Positions 22,034-29,219 of a stretch of 29,219 nt of DNA are shown piece after piece. The stretch spans positions 1 through 29,219 of the forward strand of contig CALROG020000043.1 of assembly GCA_943369755.1 (NCBI GenBank), read 5' to 3'. The DNA comes from CALROG01 sp943369755. Lineage in GTDB: Bacteria > Pseudomonadota > Gammaproteobacteria > Burkholderiales > Burkholderiaceae_C. The notes beneath the pieces are model-generated. The model was given only the letters and a program-made list of their open reading frames with translations, did no database searches and was not told where the DNA came from. The position numbers and the translations under genes were made by a program. The number at the start of each line of letters is the position of its first letter. Positions within the stretch are counted from its first letter, which is position 1.

Positions 22034-23292
22034 AATCTGGAATGACTGATATGACGGACTACCAACAACTTGACGGCTGGATCGACGCCCACTTTGACGA
22101 GCAGGTCAAGTTTTTGCAAGAACTGATTCGCGTGCCCACCGACACCCCGCCGGGCAACAACGCGCCGCATGCCCAGCGCACTGCCGAGTTGCTCAAAGCC
22201 CTGGGGCTGGACGCTGAACAGCACCCAGTGCCCGCCGACGAGGTAAAGGCCGCAGGCCTGGAAACCATCACCAACCTGATCGTGCGGCGCAACTATGGCC
22301 CCGGCAAAACCATCGCGCTGAACGCCCACGGCGACGTGGTTCCGCCCGGCGAGGGCTGGACCCATGACCCGTATGGCGGCGAAATTGTGGACGGCAAGAT
22401 CTATGGCCGCGCCGCTGCGGTGAGCAAATGCGACTTCTCAACCTTTACCTTTGCAGTGCGCGCGCTGGAAGCCGTGTGCAAACCCGGCAAAGGCAGCGTC
22501 GAGCTGCACTTCACCTACGACGAGGAATTCGGCGGTGAAGTCGGCCCTGGCTGGATGCTGCGCAAAGGCCTGACCAAGCCCGACCTGATGATTGCGGCAG
22601 GCTTCAGCTACCAGGTGGTGGTGGCGCACAACGGCTGCCTGCAAATGGAAGTGACGGTGCACGGCGAGATGAGCCACGCCGCCATACCCGACAGCGGCAC
22701 CGACGCATTGCAGGCCGCCACCCACATCCTGAACGCGCTGTACGCACTGAACGCAGACTACAAAAAAGTGACCTCCAACGTCACCGGCATTACCCACCCG
22801 TACCTGAACGTCGGGCTGATTTCCGGCGGCACCAATACCAACGTCATCCCGGGCAAGGTGGTGCTCAAGCTGGACCGCCGCATGATCCCCGAGGAAGACC
22901 CGACGCAGGTCGAGGCTTCGATCCGCGCCACCATTGATGCAGCGGCGAAAACATTCAACCCGCCGCGCGGTGGCAAGACAGTGCGCGTGGACATCAAGCG
23001 CATGTTGCTGGCGCGTGCCATGGCACCGCTGGCCGGCAACGCGCCTTTGGTGTCGGCCATTCAACAGCATGGTGAGGCCGTGTTCGGCGAGCCGATTCCG
23101 GCCGTGGGCACTCCGCTGTACACCGACGTGCGGCTGTATGTGGAGCACGGCATACCCGGCGTGATCTACGGTGCCGGCCCGCGCACCGTACTGGAAAGCC
23201 ACGCCAAGCGCGCCGATGAACGGCTCGAACTGCAAGACCTGCGCCGCGCCACCAAGGTGATTGCGCGGGCGCTGGCGGATTTGTTGCGTTAA
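22030..23292 (+). CDS. M20-family amidohydrolase/peptidase, possible ureido-compound hydrolase
   Basis: A protein of 420 residues, ArgE/DapE/ACY1 type. The start overlaps the fusion gene stop by four bases (ATGA), although ATGs at residues 5 and 8 are possible. Metal-site parts: ALNAHGDVVPPGEGW with His100 and Asp102, and TYDEEFGGEVG with Glu165-166. The motif usually reading GRGxxDMKGG is here GRAAAVSKCDF (126-136), so the bridging Asp is replaced by Val131; Asp135 is close by. The lid/dimer domain is present (MEVTVHGEMSHAAIPDSGTD). Being the last gene after puuE and UraD-AllC, it could act on ureidoglycine or ureidoglycolate, a step for which no known enzyme is visible here. This role is inference; a deacylase for an unrelated substrate is possible. 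Confidence 0.88.
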   Translation: MKSGMTDMTDYQQLDGWIDAHFDEQVKFLQELIRVPTDTPPGNNAPHAQRTAELLKALGLDAEQHPVPADEVKAAGLETITNLIVRRNYGPGKTIALNAHGDVVPPGEGWTHDPYGGEIVDGKIYGRAAAVSKCDFSTFTFAVRALEAVCKPGKGSVELHFTYDEEFGGEVGPGWMLRKGLTKPDLMIAAGFSYQVVVAHNGCLQMEVTVHGEMSHAAIPDSGTDALQAATHILNALYALNADYKKVTSNVTGITHPYLNVGLISGGTNTNVIPGKVVLKLDRRMIPEEDPTQVEASIRATIDAAAKTFNPPRGGKTVRVDIKRMLLARAMAPLAGNAPLVSAIQQHGEAVFGEPIPAVGTPLYTDVRLYVEHGIPGVIYGAGPRTVLESHAKRADERLELQDLRRATKVIARALADLLR

Positions 23293-23305
23293 AACACTTG
23301 AGCGC

Positions 23306-23325
23306 TTCGCCCGGCTTGGGGCGAA
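23306..23325. terminator. Hairpin between convergent M20 and helicase genes
   Basis: TTCGCCC at 23306-23312 and GGGCGAA at 23319-23325 form a perfect seven-pair stem with a six-base loop, between the stops of two convergent genes. There is no T-run on either side, so it is a probable but not certain bidirectional terminator. Confidence 0.5.
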
Positions 23326-23339
23326 CGACGTCTGGTCAC

Positions 23340-25688
23340 TTACGCCACCTCGATTCGCCACCACGCCGGCAACAGCGCGCGGTAACGCGCTTGCAGGTAG
23401 CGGTCGTCCAGCAGCAGCACGGTGCCGCTGTCGGTATCTGTGCGGATCACCCGCCCGGCGGCTTGCACTACTTTTTGCAAACCCGGAAACAGATAGGTGT
23501 AGTCATGCCCGCGGCCAAAGCGCGCCTGCATGCGCTCGCAAATTGCCTGGTTTACTTCGTCAAATTGCGGCAGGCCGAGTGTGGCCACAAAGGCCCCAAT
23601 CAGCCGACGCCCGGGCAGGTCTACCCCCTCGCCAAACACGCCGCCCAACACTGCAAAGCCAATGCCCTGCCCGGCCGCGTCAAAGCGCTGTAGCCAGGCC
23701 TGGCGGCTGGCTTCGTCCATCTGGCGCGCCTGCGTCCACACGGTCAAGTCAGGCCAGCGCTGTTGCACCGCGCGCTGCGCCGCTTGCATGTAGTCAAAGC
23801 TGCTGAAATAGGCGATGTAGTTGCCCGGTGCGCGCCCGAACTGCTGGCCAATGGCCTGGGCCAGGGGCTCCAGTGACGCCATGCGGTCGTCGCGCCGGGT
23901 CGACAGCGGCACCACCCGCACCGCCAATTGCTCAGTGCGAAACGGCGTGGGGATGTCCAGCAGCTGGGTGCTGTCGGGCAGGCCCAGCAGGTCCATGTAG
24001 TAGTCGGGCGGGTTCAGCGTGGCTGAGAACAGCACCATGGAATCTGCCGCCTTGAGGCGCGGCGCAAGAAAGGGCGCAGGCACGATGTTGCGCAGCGTCA
24101 AGCGCCCCGCGCAGCGGCTGGCGTCGTCAAATGCGGCCGCGTCCAGCGCCAGTTGTGCGGGTTCAGCCGCCTCAGCGGGGGCAGCATCGCCCTCGGCCAG
24201 ATCCAGCTCGCACATGGAGTGCTCTCCCGCCTCCTGCGCCAGGGCGGCAAAGGCCAGCGTGCGAAAGTAAAACGGCAGCAACGCCCCATGCGACTCAGTC
24301 GGGTGGTCGTTCAGGTAGTCGCCCATTGCGCCATTGAGTTTTTGCAGCGTGCGCACCCAGGCCTCGGGCAACTCGTCCAGCACTTGCCAGGCGCGGGCTG
24401 GCGCGCTGCGCTGCTGCTCGTCCAGCAGCAACTGCCACTGGTTGATCAGCTCGTCCAGGCGCGGGCGCACACCCGCAGGCACCTGCGGGCGCAGCGCCAG
24501 CGCCTCGGCCTGGGTCAGCTCGGCGCTGTACATGGTGCAGGCGCGGCTGTACAGGTTGTGCGCCTCGTCCACCAGCACACTCACGCGCCAGGCCGATTCG
24601 ACCGTTAGCGCATACAACATGGCCGAACGGTCAAAGTAATAGTTGTAGTCGCCCACCACCACGTCGGCCCAGCGCACCATGTCGTGGCCCAGGTAGTAGG
24701 GGCAGACCTGGTGCTGGCGCGCCACCTGGCGCAAAGCGGCCTGGTCCAGCCACCGGGCTTGTGCTGCCGCTTCGCGGGCTGCTGGCAGCCGGTCATAAAA
24801 GCCGTTGGCCAGCGGGCACGACTGACCATGGCAAGCCTTGTCTTTGTGTTCACAGGCTTTGTCTTTGGCCACCAGTTCCACCACCCGCAGCGCAACACCG
24901 GCCTGCGCGGCCCTCACCCTGGCCAGCGCGTCCAGCGCAATCTGCCGCCCCGGTGTCTTGGCCGTCAGAAAGAACAGCTTGTCGGTGCCACGCGCGGGCA
25001 TGGCCTTGAGCGCGGGGAACACCGTGCCCATGGTCTTGCCAATGCCAGTCGGTGCCTGTACCAGCAGCGGGCGCGACTGCACACAGGCGCGGTACACCCC
25101 TGCGGCCATTTCGCGCTGGCCCGGGCGAAACGGCATTTGCGGGAACGCCAGTGCCTCCAGCGCGGCGTCGCGCTGGCTGCGGTGGCGCGCTTCCTGTTCA
25201 GCCCAACCCAGGTAACGCTGACACAGCGCTTCAAAAAAAGCCCGCAGTGCCGGGGCCTCAAATTCCTGCGTGTGCGGGTACTCGGCCTGCGTCGCCACGT
25301 CAAAGTAAACCAGGTTCAGCGTGATGGCGGGCAGTGCGCGCGTCTCGCACATCAGCCAGCCATAAACCTTGAGCTGAGCCCAGTGCAATGCCTGGTGATT
25401 CCAGGCAATGGCATCGACCCGGCCACGAAAGGTCTTGACCTCTTCCAGCTCGTTGCGCTGCGCGTCATAGCCGTCGGCGCGGCCGCGCACCTGCAAGCCC
25501 TGGTAGTTGCCCGACAGGCTGACCTCGGCCTCATGGCCAGGCCCGCGCCGCTGCGCCACCAACACATGCCCTTCGCGGCCCTGCTGGGCTGTGGGCGCAG
25601 GTGTGAAGCGCAAGTCCAGGTCGCCCGCCTTGGCGGCAAACTCGCACAGGGTGCGCACGGCCACGGTTGATGCGGGGGTGTTAGGCAT
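23340..25688 (-). CDS. DinG/XPD-type iron-sulfur helicase with N-terminal PD-(D/E)XK nuclease-like domain
   Basis: A protein of 782 residues. Residues about 40-165 look like a Cas4/RecB-type nuclease fold, with Asp72 (GRADGYD) and E83-V-K85 as the PD-ExK residues. The helicase follows: Walker A APTGIGKT at 212-219, four Cys (279, 286, 291, 329) spaced as in the Fe-S domain of XPD/DinG enzymes, DEAH at 374-377, FSATL in the second half, and QAAGRVIRTDTD as motif VI. Such proteins unwind DNA in 5'-to-3' direction and take part in repair or in removing R-loops; this subgroup is widespread but not well studied. It is convergent with the purine operon and shares no obvious role with it. The frame is complete. 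Confidence 0.92.
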   Translation of the reverse strand: MPNTPASTVAVRTLCEFAAKAGDLDLRFTPAPTAQQGREGHVLVAQRRGPGHEAEVSLSGNYQGLQVRGRADGYDAQRNELEEVKTFRGRVDAIAWNHQALHWAQLKVYGWLMCETRALPAITLNLVYFDVATQAEYPHTQEFEAPALRAFFEALCQRYLGWAEQEARHRSQRDAALEALAFPQMPFRPGQREMAAGVYRACVQSRPLLVQAPTGIGKTMGTVFPALKAMPARGTDKLFFLTAKTPGRQIALDALARVRAAQAGVALRVVELVAKDKACEHKDKACHGQSCPLANGFYDRLPAAREAAAQARWLDQAALRQVARQHQVCPYYLGHDMVRWADVVVGDYNYYFDRSAMLYALTVESAWRVSVLVDEAHNLYSRACTMYSAELTQAEALALRPQVPAGVRPRLDELINQWQLLLDEQQRSAPARAWQVLDELPEAWVRTLQKLNGAMGDYLNDHPTESHGALLPFYFRTLAFAALAQEAGEHSMCELDLAEGDAAPAEAAEPAQLALDAAAFDDASRCAGRLTLRNIVPAPFLAPRLKAADSMVLFSATLNPPDYYMDLLGLPDSTQLLDIPTPFRTEQLAVRVVPLSTRRDDRMASLEPLAQAIGQQFGRAPGNYIAYFSSFDYMQAAQRAVQQRWPDLTVWTQARQMDEASRQAWLQRFDAAGQGIGFAVLGGVFGEGVDLPGRRLIGAFVATLGLPQFDEVNQAICERMQARFGRGHDYTYLFPGLQKVVQAAGRVIRTDTDSGTVLLLDDRYLQARYRALLPAWWRIEVA

Positions 25689-25763
25689 AGCCGCACCAAG
25701 TTTGCCCGATTACCCGCACGGCGGTAAAAACTGAGCCACCCATGGCACGCACCCTTTGCCGGG

Positions 25764-25793
25764 TTGATGGCTATTCATATTGTCTTCTATTGT
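25764..25793 (+). promoter_or_regulatory. Tentative sigma-70 promoter of the NCS2 permease gene
   Basis: TTGATG at 25764-25769 and TATTGT at 25788-25793 with an 18-base spacer are moderate -35 and -10 matches, in an AT-rich stretch. The -10 overlaps the palindrome at 25789-25804, a position suited to repression. Confidence 0.35.
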
Positions 25794-25804
25794 GTATACA
25801 GTTT
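25789..25804. promoter_or_regulatory. Candidate GntR operator upstream of the NCS2 permease gene
   Basis: ATTGTGTATACAGTTT shares the GTGTATACA core and the TTT right flank with the sites at 17344 and 18589. It is 34 bases before the permease ATG and seven kilobases from the regulator gene, tying uptake to catabolism. Confidence 0.7.
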
Positions 25805-25838
25805 AGTGCACACCAATTCAACAAGACGAGGAGACACC

Positions 25839-27320
25839 ATGACTTCCACCACCCATCCGGTCGATGAACGCCTGCCCACAGGCAAACTCGCGGCCCTTGG
25901 CCTGCAACACGTACTGGTGATGTACGCGGGGGCCATCGCCGTACCGCTGATTGTGGGGCGCGCGCTCAAGCTCAGCCCCGAGCAGGTTGCCATGCTGATT
26001 TCAGCCGACCTTTTTTGCTGCGGCGTGGTCACCCTGATTCAATCTCTCGGCGCGACCCAGTGGTTTGGCATCCGCCTGCCCGTCATGATGGGCGTCACCT
26101 TTGCCTCGGTGGCCCCCATGGTTGCCATGGCCAACAGCAACCCTGGCACCGCCGGGGCCGGGCTGATTTTCGGCTCCATCATCGGTGCCGGCATCATCTC
26201 GATCCTGATCGCACCCATCGTCAGCCGCATGCTGCGCTTCTTTCCGCCAGTGGTCACCGGCACCATCATCGCAGTGATCGGCATCAGCCTGATGCGCATT
26301 GGCATCAACTGGATCTTTGGCAACCCGTTCGGCCCAACCGCCCCCAGCATCCCCAACCCGGATCACCTGGCATGGCTCGAAGCCGCCCGGGCAGCCGCTG
26401 CAACCGGTGCGGTGCCTGCTGTGCCGCAAGGCCTGAACATTGTGGGCAGCGTGCCCAACCCCAAGTACGCGCAGCTCTCACACATTGGCATTGCCGCAAT
26501 GGTGCTGGTTTCCATTCTGCTGATTGCCAAATTCGCCAAGGGATTCGTCTCCAACATCTCGGTGCTGTTGGGCATCATCATCGGCGGCGTGGTCGCCACC
26601 GTTGCCGGGCTCATGAGCTTTGAAAAAGTTGGCAAGGCCGGCTGGTTCGACCTGGTGCTGCCGTTCGAGATTGCCACACCCGTCTTTGACCCGATACTGA
26701 TCGTCACCATGACGCTGGTCATGATTGTGGTGATGATCGAGTCCACCGGCATGTTCCTGGCATTGGGCGACATGACCGGCAAGAAGGTCGACCAGAAAAT
26801 GCTCACCGCAGGTTTGCGCACCGACGGCCTGGGCACATTGATCGGCGGCATATTCAACACTTTTCCCTACACCAGCTTCTCGCAAAACGTCGGCCTGGTG
26901 GGCGTCACAGGCGTCAAGAGCCGGTTTGTCTGCGTGGCCGGCGGCATCATCCTGATCGTGCTGGGCTTGCTGCCCAAAATGGCCGCGCTGGTGGAGTCGC
27001 TTCCTACCTTTGTGCTGGGCGGCGCGGGCCTGGTGATGTTTGGCATGGTGGCGGCCACCGGCATCCGCATCCTGGCCAATGTGGACTACAAAAACAACCG
27101 CAACAACCTGTTCATTGTGGCCATCTCCATTGGTGTGGGCATGGTCCCGCTTATTGCGCCGAACTTCAAACAATGGATGCCACATGGCATTCACCCGTTG
27201 ATCGAGTCAGGCATTCTGCTTGCGTCAATCGCGGCGGTCGCACTCAACCTGTTCTTCAATGGCGGCCAGGGCGACAGCGCCGCAGCCATCGAAGCCGCCA
27301 AACAGGCCGACGCGCACTAG
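25839..27320 (+). CDS. NCS2-family purine (urate/xanthine) permease
   Basis: A protein of 493 residues with about 12-14 membrane segments, in the inner membrane. The ATG at 25839 follows GAGGAG at a good distance; the upstream TTG at 25764 lies in the promoter. Family marks: GLQHVLVMYAGAIAVPL with Gln23-His24, MIESTGMFLALGDMTG with the substrate-binding Glu near 300, and the NCS2 signature SQNVGLVGVTGVKSR with Gln-Asn near 348. Members use the proton gradient to take up xanthine, urate or uracil. The context (purine genes, shared operator) favours xanthine or urate; the exact substrate cannot be told from the sequence. It is convergent with the LysR gene, 21 bases apart. Confidence 0.94.
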   Translation: MTSTTHPVDERLPTGKLAALGLQHVLVMYAGAIAVPLIVGRALKLSPEQVAMLISADLFCCGVVTLIQSLGATQWFGIRLPVMMGVTFASVAPMVAMANSNPGTAGAGLIFGSIIGAGIISILIAPIVSRMLRFFPPVVTGTIIAVIGISLMRIGINWIFGNPFGPTAPSIPNPDHLAWLEAARAAAATGAVPAVPQGLNIVGSVPNPKYAQLSHIGIAAMVLVSILLIAKFAKGFVSNISVLLGIIIGGVVATVAGLMSFEKVGKAGWFDLVLPFEIATPVFDPILIVTMTLVMIVVMIESTGMFLALGDMTGKKVDQKMLTAGLRTDGLGTLIGGIFNTFPYTSFSQNVGLVGVTGVKSRFVCVAGGIILIVLGLLPKMAALVESLPTFVLGGAGLVMFGMVAATGIRILANVDYKNNRNNLFIVAISIGVGMVPLIAPNFKQWMPHGIHPLIESGILLASIAAVALNLFFNGGQGDSAAAIEAAKQADAH

Positions 27321-27341
27321 GCTCACTTGGGGAAGGTTGCC

Positions 27342-28256
27342 TCAAGCCTTGGGCACCGTCTCCCACCACTTTGGCCCAAACCGCCCCTGCATGAAGGCAA
27401 TGAAGGCCTGCACCTTGCCCGGCACCAGCTTGGGCGACGGGAACACGGCATGGATTTCCTGCTCGGGCAGGGCGTGGTCTTTCAGCAGCGCCACGATGTG
27501 GCCGCTCGCCAGCGAGTCGCCCGCCACATAGCGCGGCAGCGCGGCAATACCCAGCCCGGCGCGCGCTGCGGCCAGCACCGCCGACAGGTTGTTGCTGCGC
27601 AGCTTGCCGGTGACGGGCACCGTAACCGGTGCCGCCTTTGACGCAGACAAGCGCCACACGTCGTCACCCTGCACGCTGCTGTAAATCAAGGCGTTGTGCC
27701 CGCTCAGGTCTTGCGGGCGTTTGGGCGTGCCGTACTTCCTGAGGTATTTGGGCGCAGCCACCAGCACCCAGGGGTTCATGCCCAGAAAGCGCGAGCCCAG
27801 GCTGGAGTCTTGCAGCTTGCCCATGCGCACCGCCAGGTCGATGCCCTGGGCCACCAGGTCGGTGTAACGGTCTTCAAAGCTCAGGTCTACCTGCACCTGC
27901 GGGTGCCGGGCCATGAAGTCCAGCGCCAGCGGCACGATGACCCGCCGCCCGAACGCCACCGAGGTGCCGATGCGTAGCAGCCCCTGGGCCTGGGTCTGGC
28001 GCAGGTGCACAACACTCTCTGCCTCTTCGGCCTGGCGCACGATGGCCTTACATTTTTCGTAATACAGCGCACCCGGCTCGGTAAGGCTCACACCACGGGT
28101 GTTGCGGTTCAGCAGCCGCACCTTCAGCCGCGTCTCGGTGGCGGCGACCTGCTTGGTCACCGTGGGCTGGGTGGTGGCAAATTCCTTTGCCGCCTTGCTG
28201 AAGCTGCCGGTTTCCACCACCCGCACAAACATCTCCATGGCCAGCAAACGGTCCAT
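27342..28256 (-). CDS. LysR-family transcriptional regulator, divergent from gcl
   Basis: A protein of 304 residues, with a plain LysR layout: helix-turn-helix in residues 1-60 (MEMFVRVVETGSFSKAAKEF and TQPTVTKQVAATE), then the effector domain from about 90 (GLLRIGTSVAFGRRVIVPLA). It belongs to the CrgA-like subgroup by its length and its VQGDDVWRLS region. The ATG at 28256 is preceded by AGGGGTG on the minus strand. It is divergent from gcl with 104 bp between the starts and a palindrome near its own start, so it probably regulates glyoxylate carboligase and any genes that follow. The inducer is unknown. Confidence 0.93.
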   Translation of the reverse strand: MDRLLAMEMFVRVVETGSFSKAAKEFATTQPTVTKQVAATETRLKVRLLNRNTRGVSLTEPGALYYEKCKAIVRQAEEAESVVHLRQTQAQGLLRIGTSVAFGRRVIVPLALDFMARHPQVQVDLSFEDRYTDLVAQGIDLAVRMGKLQDSSLGSRFLGMNPWVLVAAPKYLRKYGTPKRPQDLSGHNALIYSSVQGDDVWRLSASKAAPVTVPVTGKLRSNNLSAVLAAARAGLGIAALPRYVAGDSLASGHIVALLKDHALPEQEIHAVFPSPKLVPGKVQAFIAFMQGRFGPKWWETVPKA

Positions 28257-28267
28257 TGCACACCCCT

Positions 28268-28282
28268 ATTCCAGATTGGAAT
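28268..28282. promoter_or_regulatory. Candidate LysR binding site between lysR and gcl
   Basis: ATTCCA-GAT-TGGAAT is a perfect inverted repeat (6-3-6) that also fits T-N11-A. It lies 12 bases upstream of the LysR start and 78 bases upstream of gcl, a usual place for an autoregulatory site. Confidence 0.6.
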
Positions 28283-28360
28283 GAATGTTATGGCTGCGCG
28301 CCCTCTTCCGCAACCGCGGCCTGGTTCCTACAGTCGTGACTCATTCAACAGGAGTCACCC

Positions 28361-29219
28361 ATGCCCCGCATGAAGGCAATTGAAGCCGCCGTCTGGATAC
28401 TTGAGAAAGAAGGCATCACCCAGGCCTTTGGCGTGCCCGGTGCTGCCATCAACCCGCTGTATGCCGCCTTGCGCAAACACGGTGGCATCAGCCACATCCT
28501 GGCGCGCCATGTAGAGGGTGCCTCGCACATGGCCGAGGGCTACACCCGCGCCGTGGCCGGCAACATTGGCGTGTGCATCGGCACCAGCGGGCCAGCCGGC
28601 ACCGACATGATTACCGGGCTGTATTCGGCCCAGGCCGACAGCATCCCGATTTTGTGCATCACCGGCCAGGCCCCAAGGGCGCGGCTGTACAAGGAAGACT
28701 TTCAGGCGGTAGACATTGAAAGCATTGCCAAGCCGGTCACCAAGTGGAGCGTAACGGTGCGCGAACCGGCCCAGGTGCCCGGTGCCTTTCAGCAGGCGTT
28801 TCACCTGATGCGTTCGGGCCGCCCGGGGCCGGTGTTGATAGACCTGCCGTTTGACGTGCAAATGGCCGAGATTGAATTCGACCCCGACACCTATTCCCCC
28901 CTGCCGGCGTACAAACCCGGTGCCACGCGGGCGCAAATCGAGAAAGCCATTGCCATGCTGCAGGCCGCCGAGCGGCCGCTGATCGTGGCGGGCGGCGGCA
29001 TCATCAACGCCGACGCCTGCGCGCTGCTGGTGGAGTTTGCCGAACTGACCGGCGTACCGGTCATCCCCACGCTGATGGGCTGGGGCGCCATCCCCGACAA
29101 CCACCCCCTGATGGCGGGCATGTGCGGCCTGCAGACCAGCCACCGCTATGGCAACTCCACCATGCTGGCCAGTGACTTCGTCCTGGGTATTGGCAACCGC
29201 TGGGCCAACCGGCACACCG
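28361..29219 (+). CDS. gcl: Glyoxylate carboligase, 3' part cut by the window end
   Basis: The first 286 residues of a protein of about 590; the frame is open to the window end. The ATG at 28361 follows GGAG by six bases. It is a thiamine-diphosphate enzyme that joins two glyoxylate molecules to tartronate semialdehyde with loss of CO2. The N-terminal sequence follows the E. coli enzyme closely: EKEGITQAFGVPGAAINP, RHVEGASHMAEGYTRA, GTSGPAGTDMITGLYSAQAD, and GVPVIPTLMGWGAIPDNH. Val51 takes the place of the Glu that activates the cofactor in nearly all related enzymes, the mark of true Gcl. It would use the glyoxylate from purine breakdown. The reductase and isomerase genes that usually follow lie beyond the edge. 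Confidence 0.97.
   Translation, partial: MPRMKAIEAAVWILEKEGITQAFGVPGAAINPLYAALRKHGGISHILARHVEGASHMAEGYTRAVAGNIGVCIGTSGPAGTDMITGLYSAQADSIPILCITGQAPRARLYKEDFQAVDIESIAKPVTKWSVTVREPAQVPGAFQQAFHLMRSGRPGPVLIDLPFDVQMAEIEFDPDTYSPLPAYKPGATRAQIEKAIAMLQAAERPLIVAGGGIINADACALLVEFAELTGVPVIPTLMGWGAIPDNHPLMAGMCGLQTSHRYGNSTMLASDFVLGIGNRWANRHT

Noticed and set aside
28355..29215. A long minus-strand frame of 286 codons at the right edge
   Set aside because: It is the antisense shadow of gcl, which has no stop before the window end; its sequence is rich in His, Gly and Arg with no family resemblance.

Overview
The window is a high-GC (roughly 60-65 % by eye) chromosomal segment, most likely from a member of the Comamonadaceae (Burkholderiales). 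The reasons are orphan Bug/TTT-type solute receptors, LysR regulators next to their targets, GC-rich palindromic repeats of a kind I associate with that family, and a purine cluster using PuuD urate hydroxylase and PuuE allantoinase. No rRNA, tRNA, CRISPR array, transposase or integrase gene was seen.

Layout. (a) 1-1640: the end of an integron cassette array, with two cassettes (an OmpA-like periplasmic protein and a HEPN-motif protein) bounded by attC sites; no integrase is in the window. (b) 1782-1977: a noncoding element of about 200 bp with long imperfect terminal inverted repeats. (c) 2005-5735: a SOUL haem-binding-type protein, a LysR regulator and a small module of OHCU decarboxylase, Bug receptor and a degenerate hydroxyisourate-hydrolase-like protein. 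(d) 5816-9714: a secreted TIM-barrel glycoside hydrolase and a lipoprotein that share a repeat domain. (e) 9938-13262: glycerate 2-kinase, a protein tyrosine phosphatase and a second Bug receptor. (f) 13418-23292: the core purine locus. (g) 23340-25688: a nuclease-helicase of the DinG/XPD group. (h) 25839 to the end: an NCS2 purine permease, a LysR regulator and a truncated glyoxylate carboligase.

How the genes work together. Purines enter through the NCS2 permease; XdhC would mature a xanthine dehydrogenase encoded elsewhere; 8-oxoguanine deaminase gives urate from 8-oxoguanine; PuuD oxidises urate; UraH and UraD open and decarboxylate the product to allantoin; PuuE gives allantoate; the AllC half of a UraD-AllC fusion hydrolyses allantoate; an M20 hydrolase may act on a ureido intermediate; and glyoxylate goes through Gcl and, after reduction, glycerate kinase to central metabolism. 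A GntR/FCD regulator sits in the middle. A 16-bp palindrome centred on GTGTATAC lies in front of uraH/gntR, puuD and the NCS2 gene and nowhere else that I could find, so these three transcripts look like one regulon.

Most worth a second look: the three-site operator set, the UraD-AllC fusion, the degenerate hydroxyisourate-hydrolase paralogue in its own LysR module, the M20 enzyme lacking the bridging Asp of its family, the repeat domain shared by the glycoside hydrolase and lipoprotein, and the integron-borne HEPN protein.
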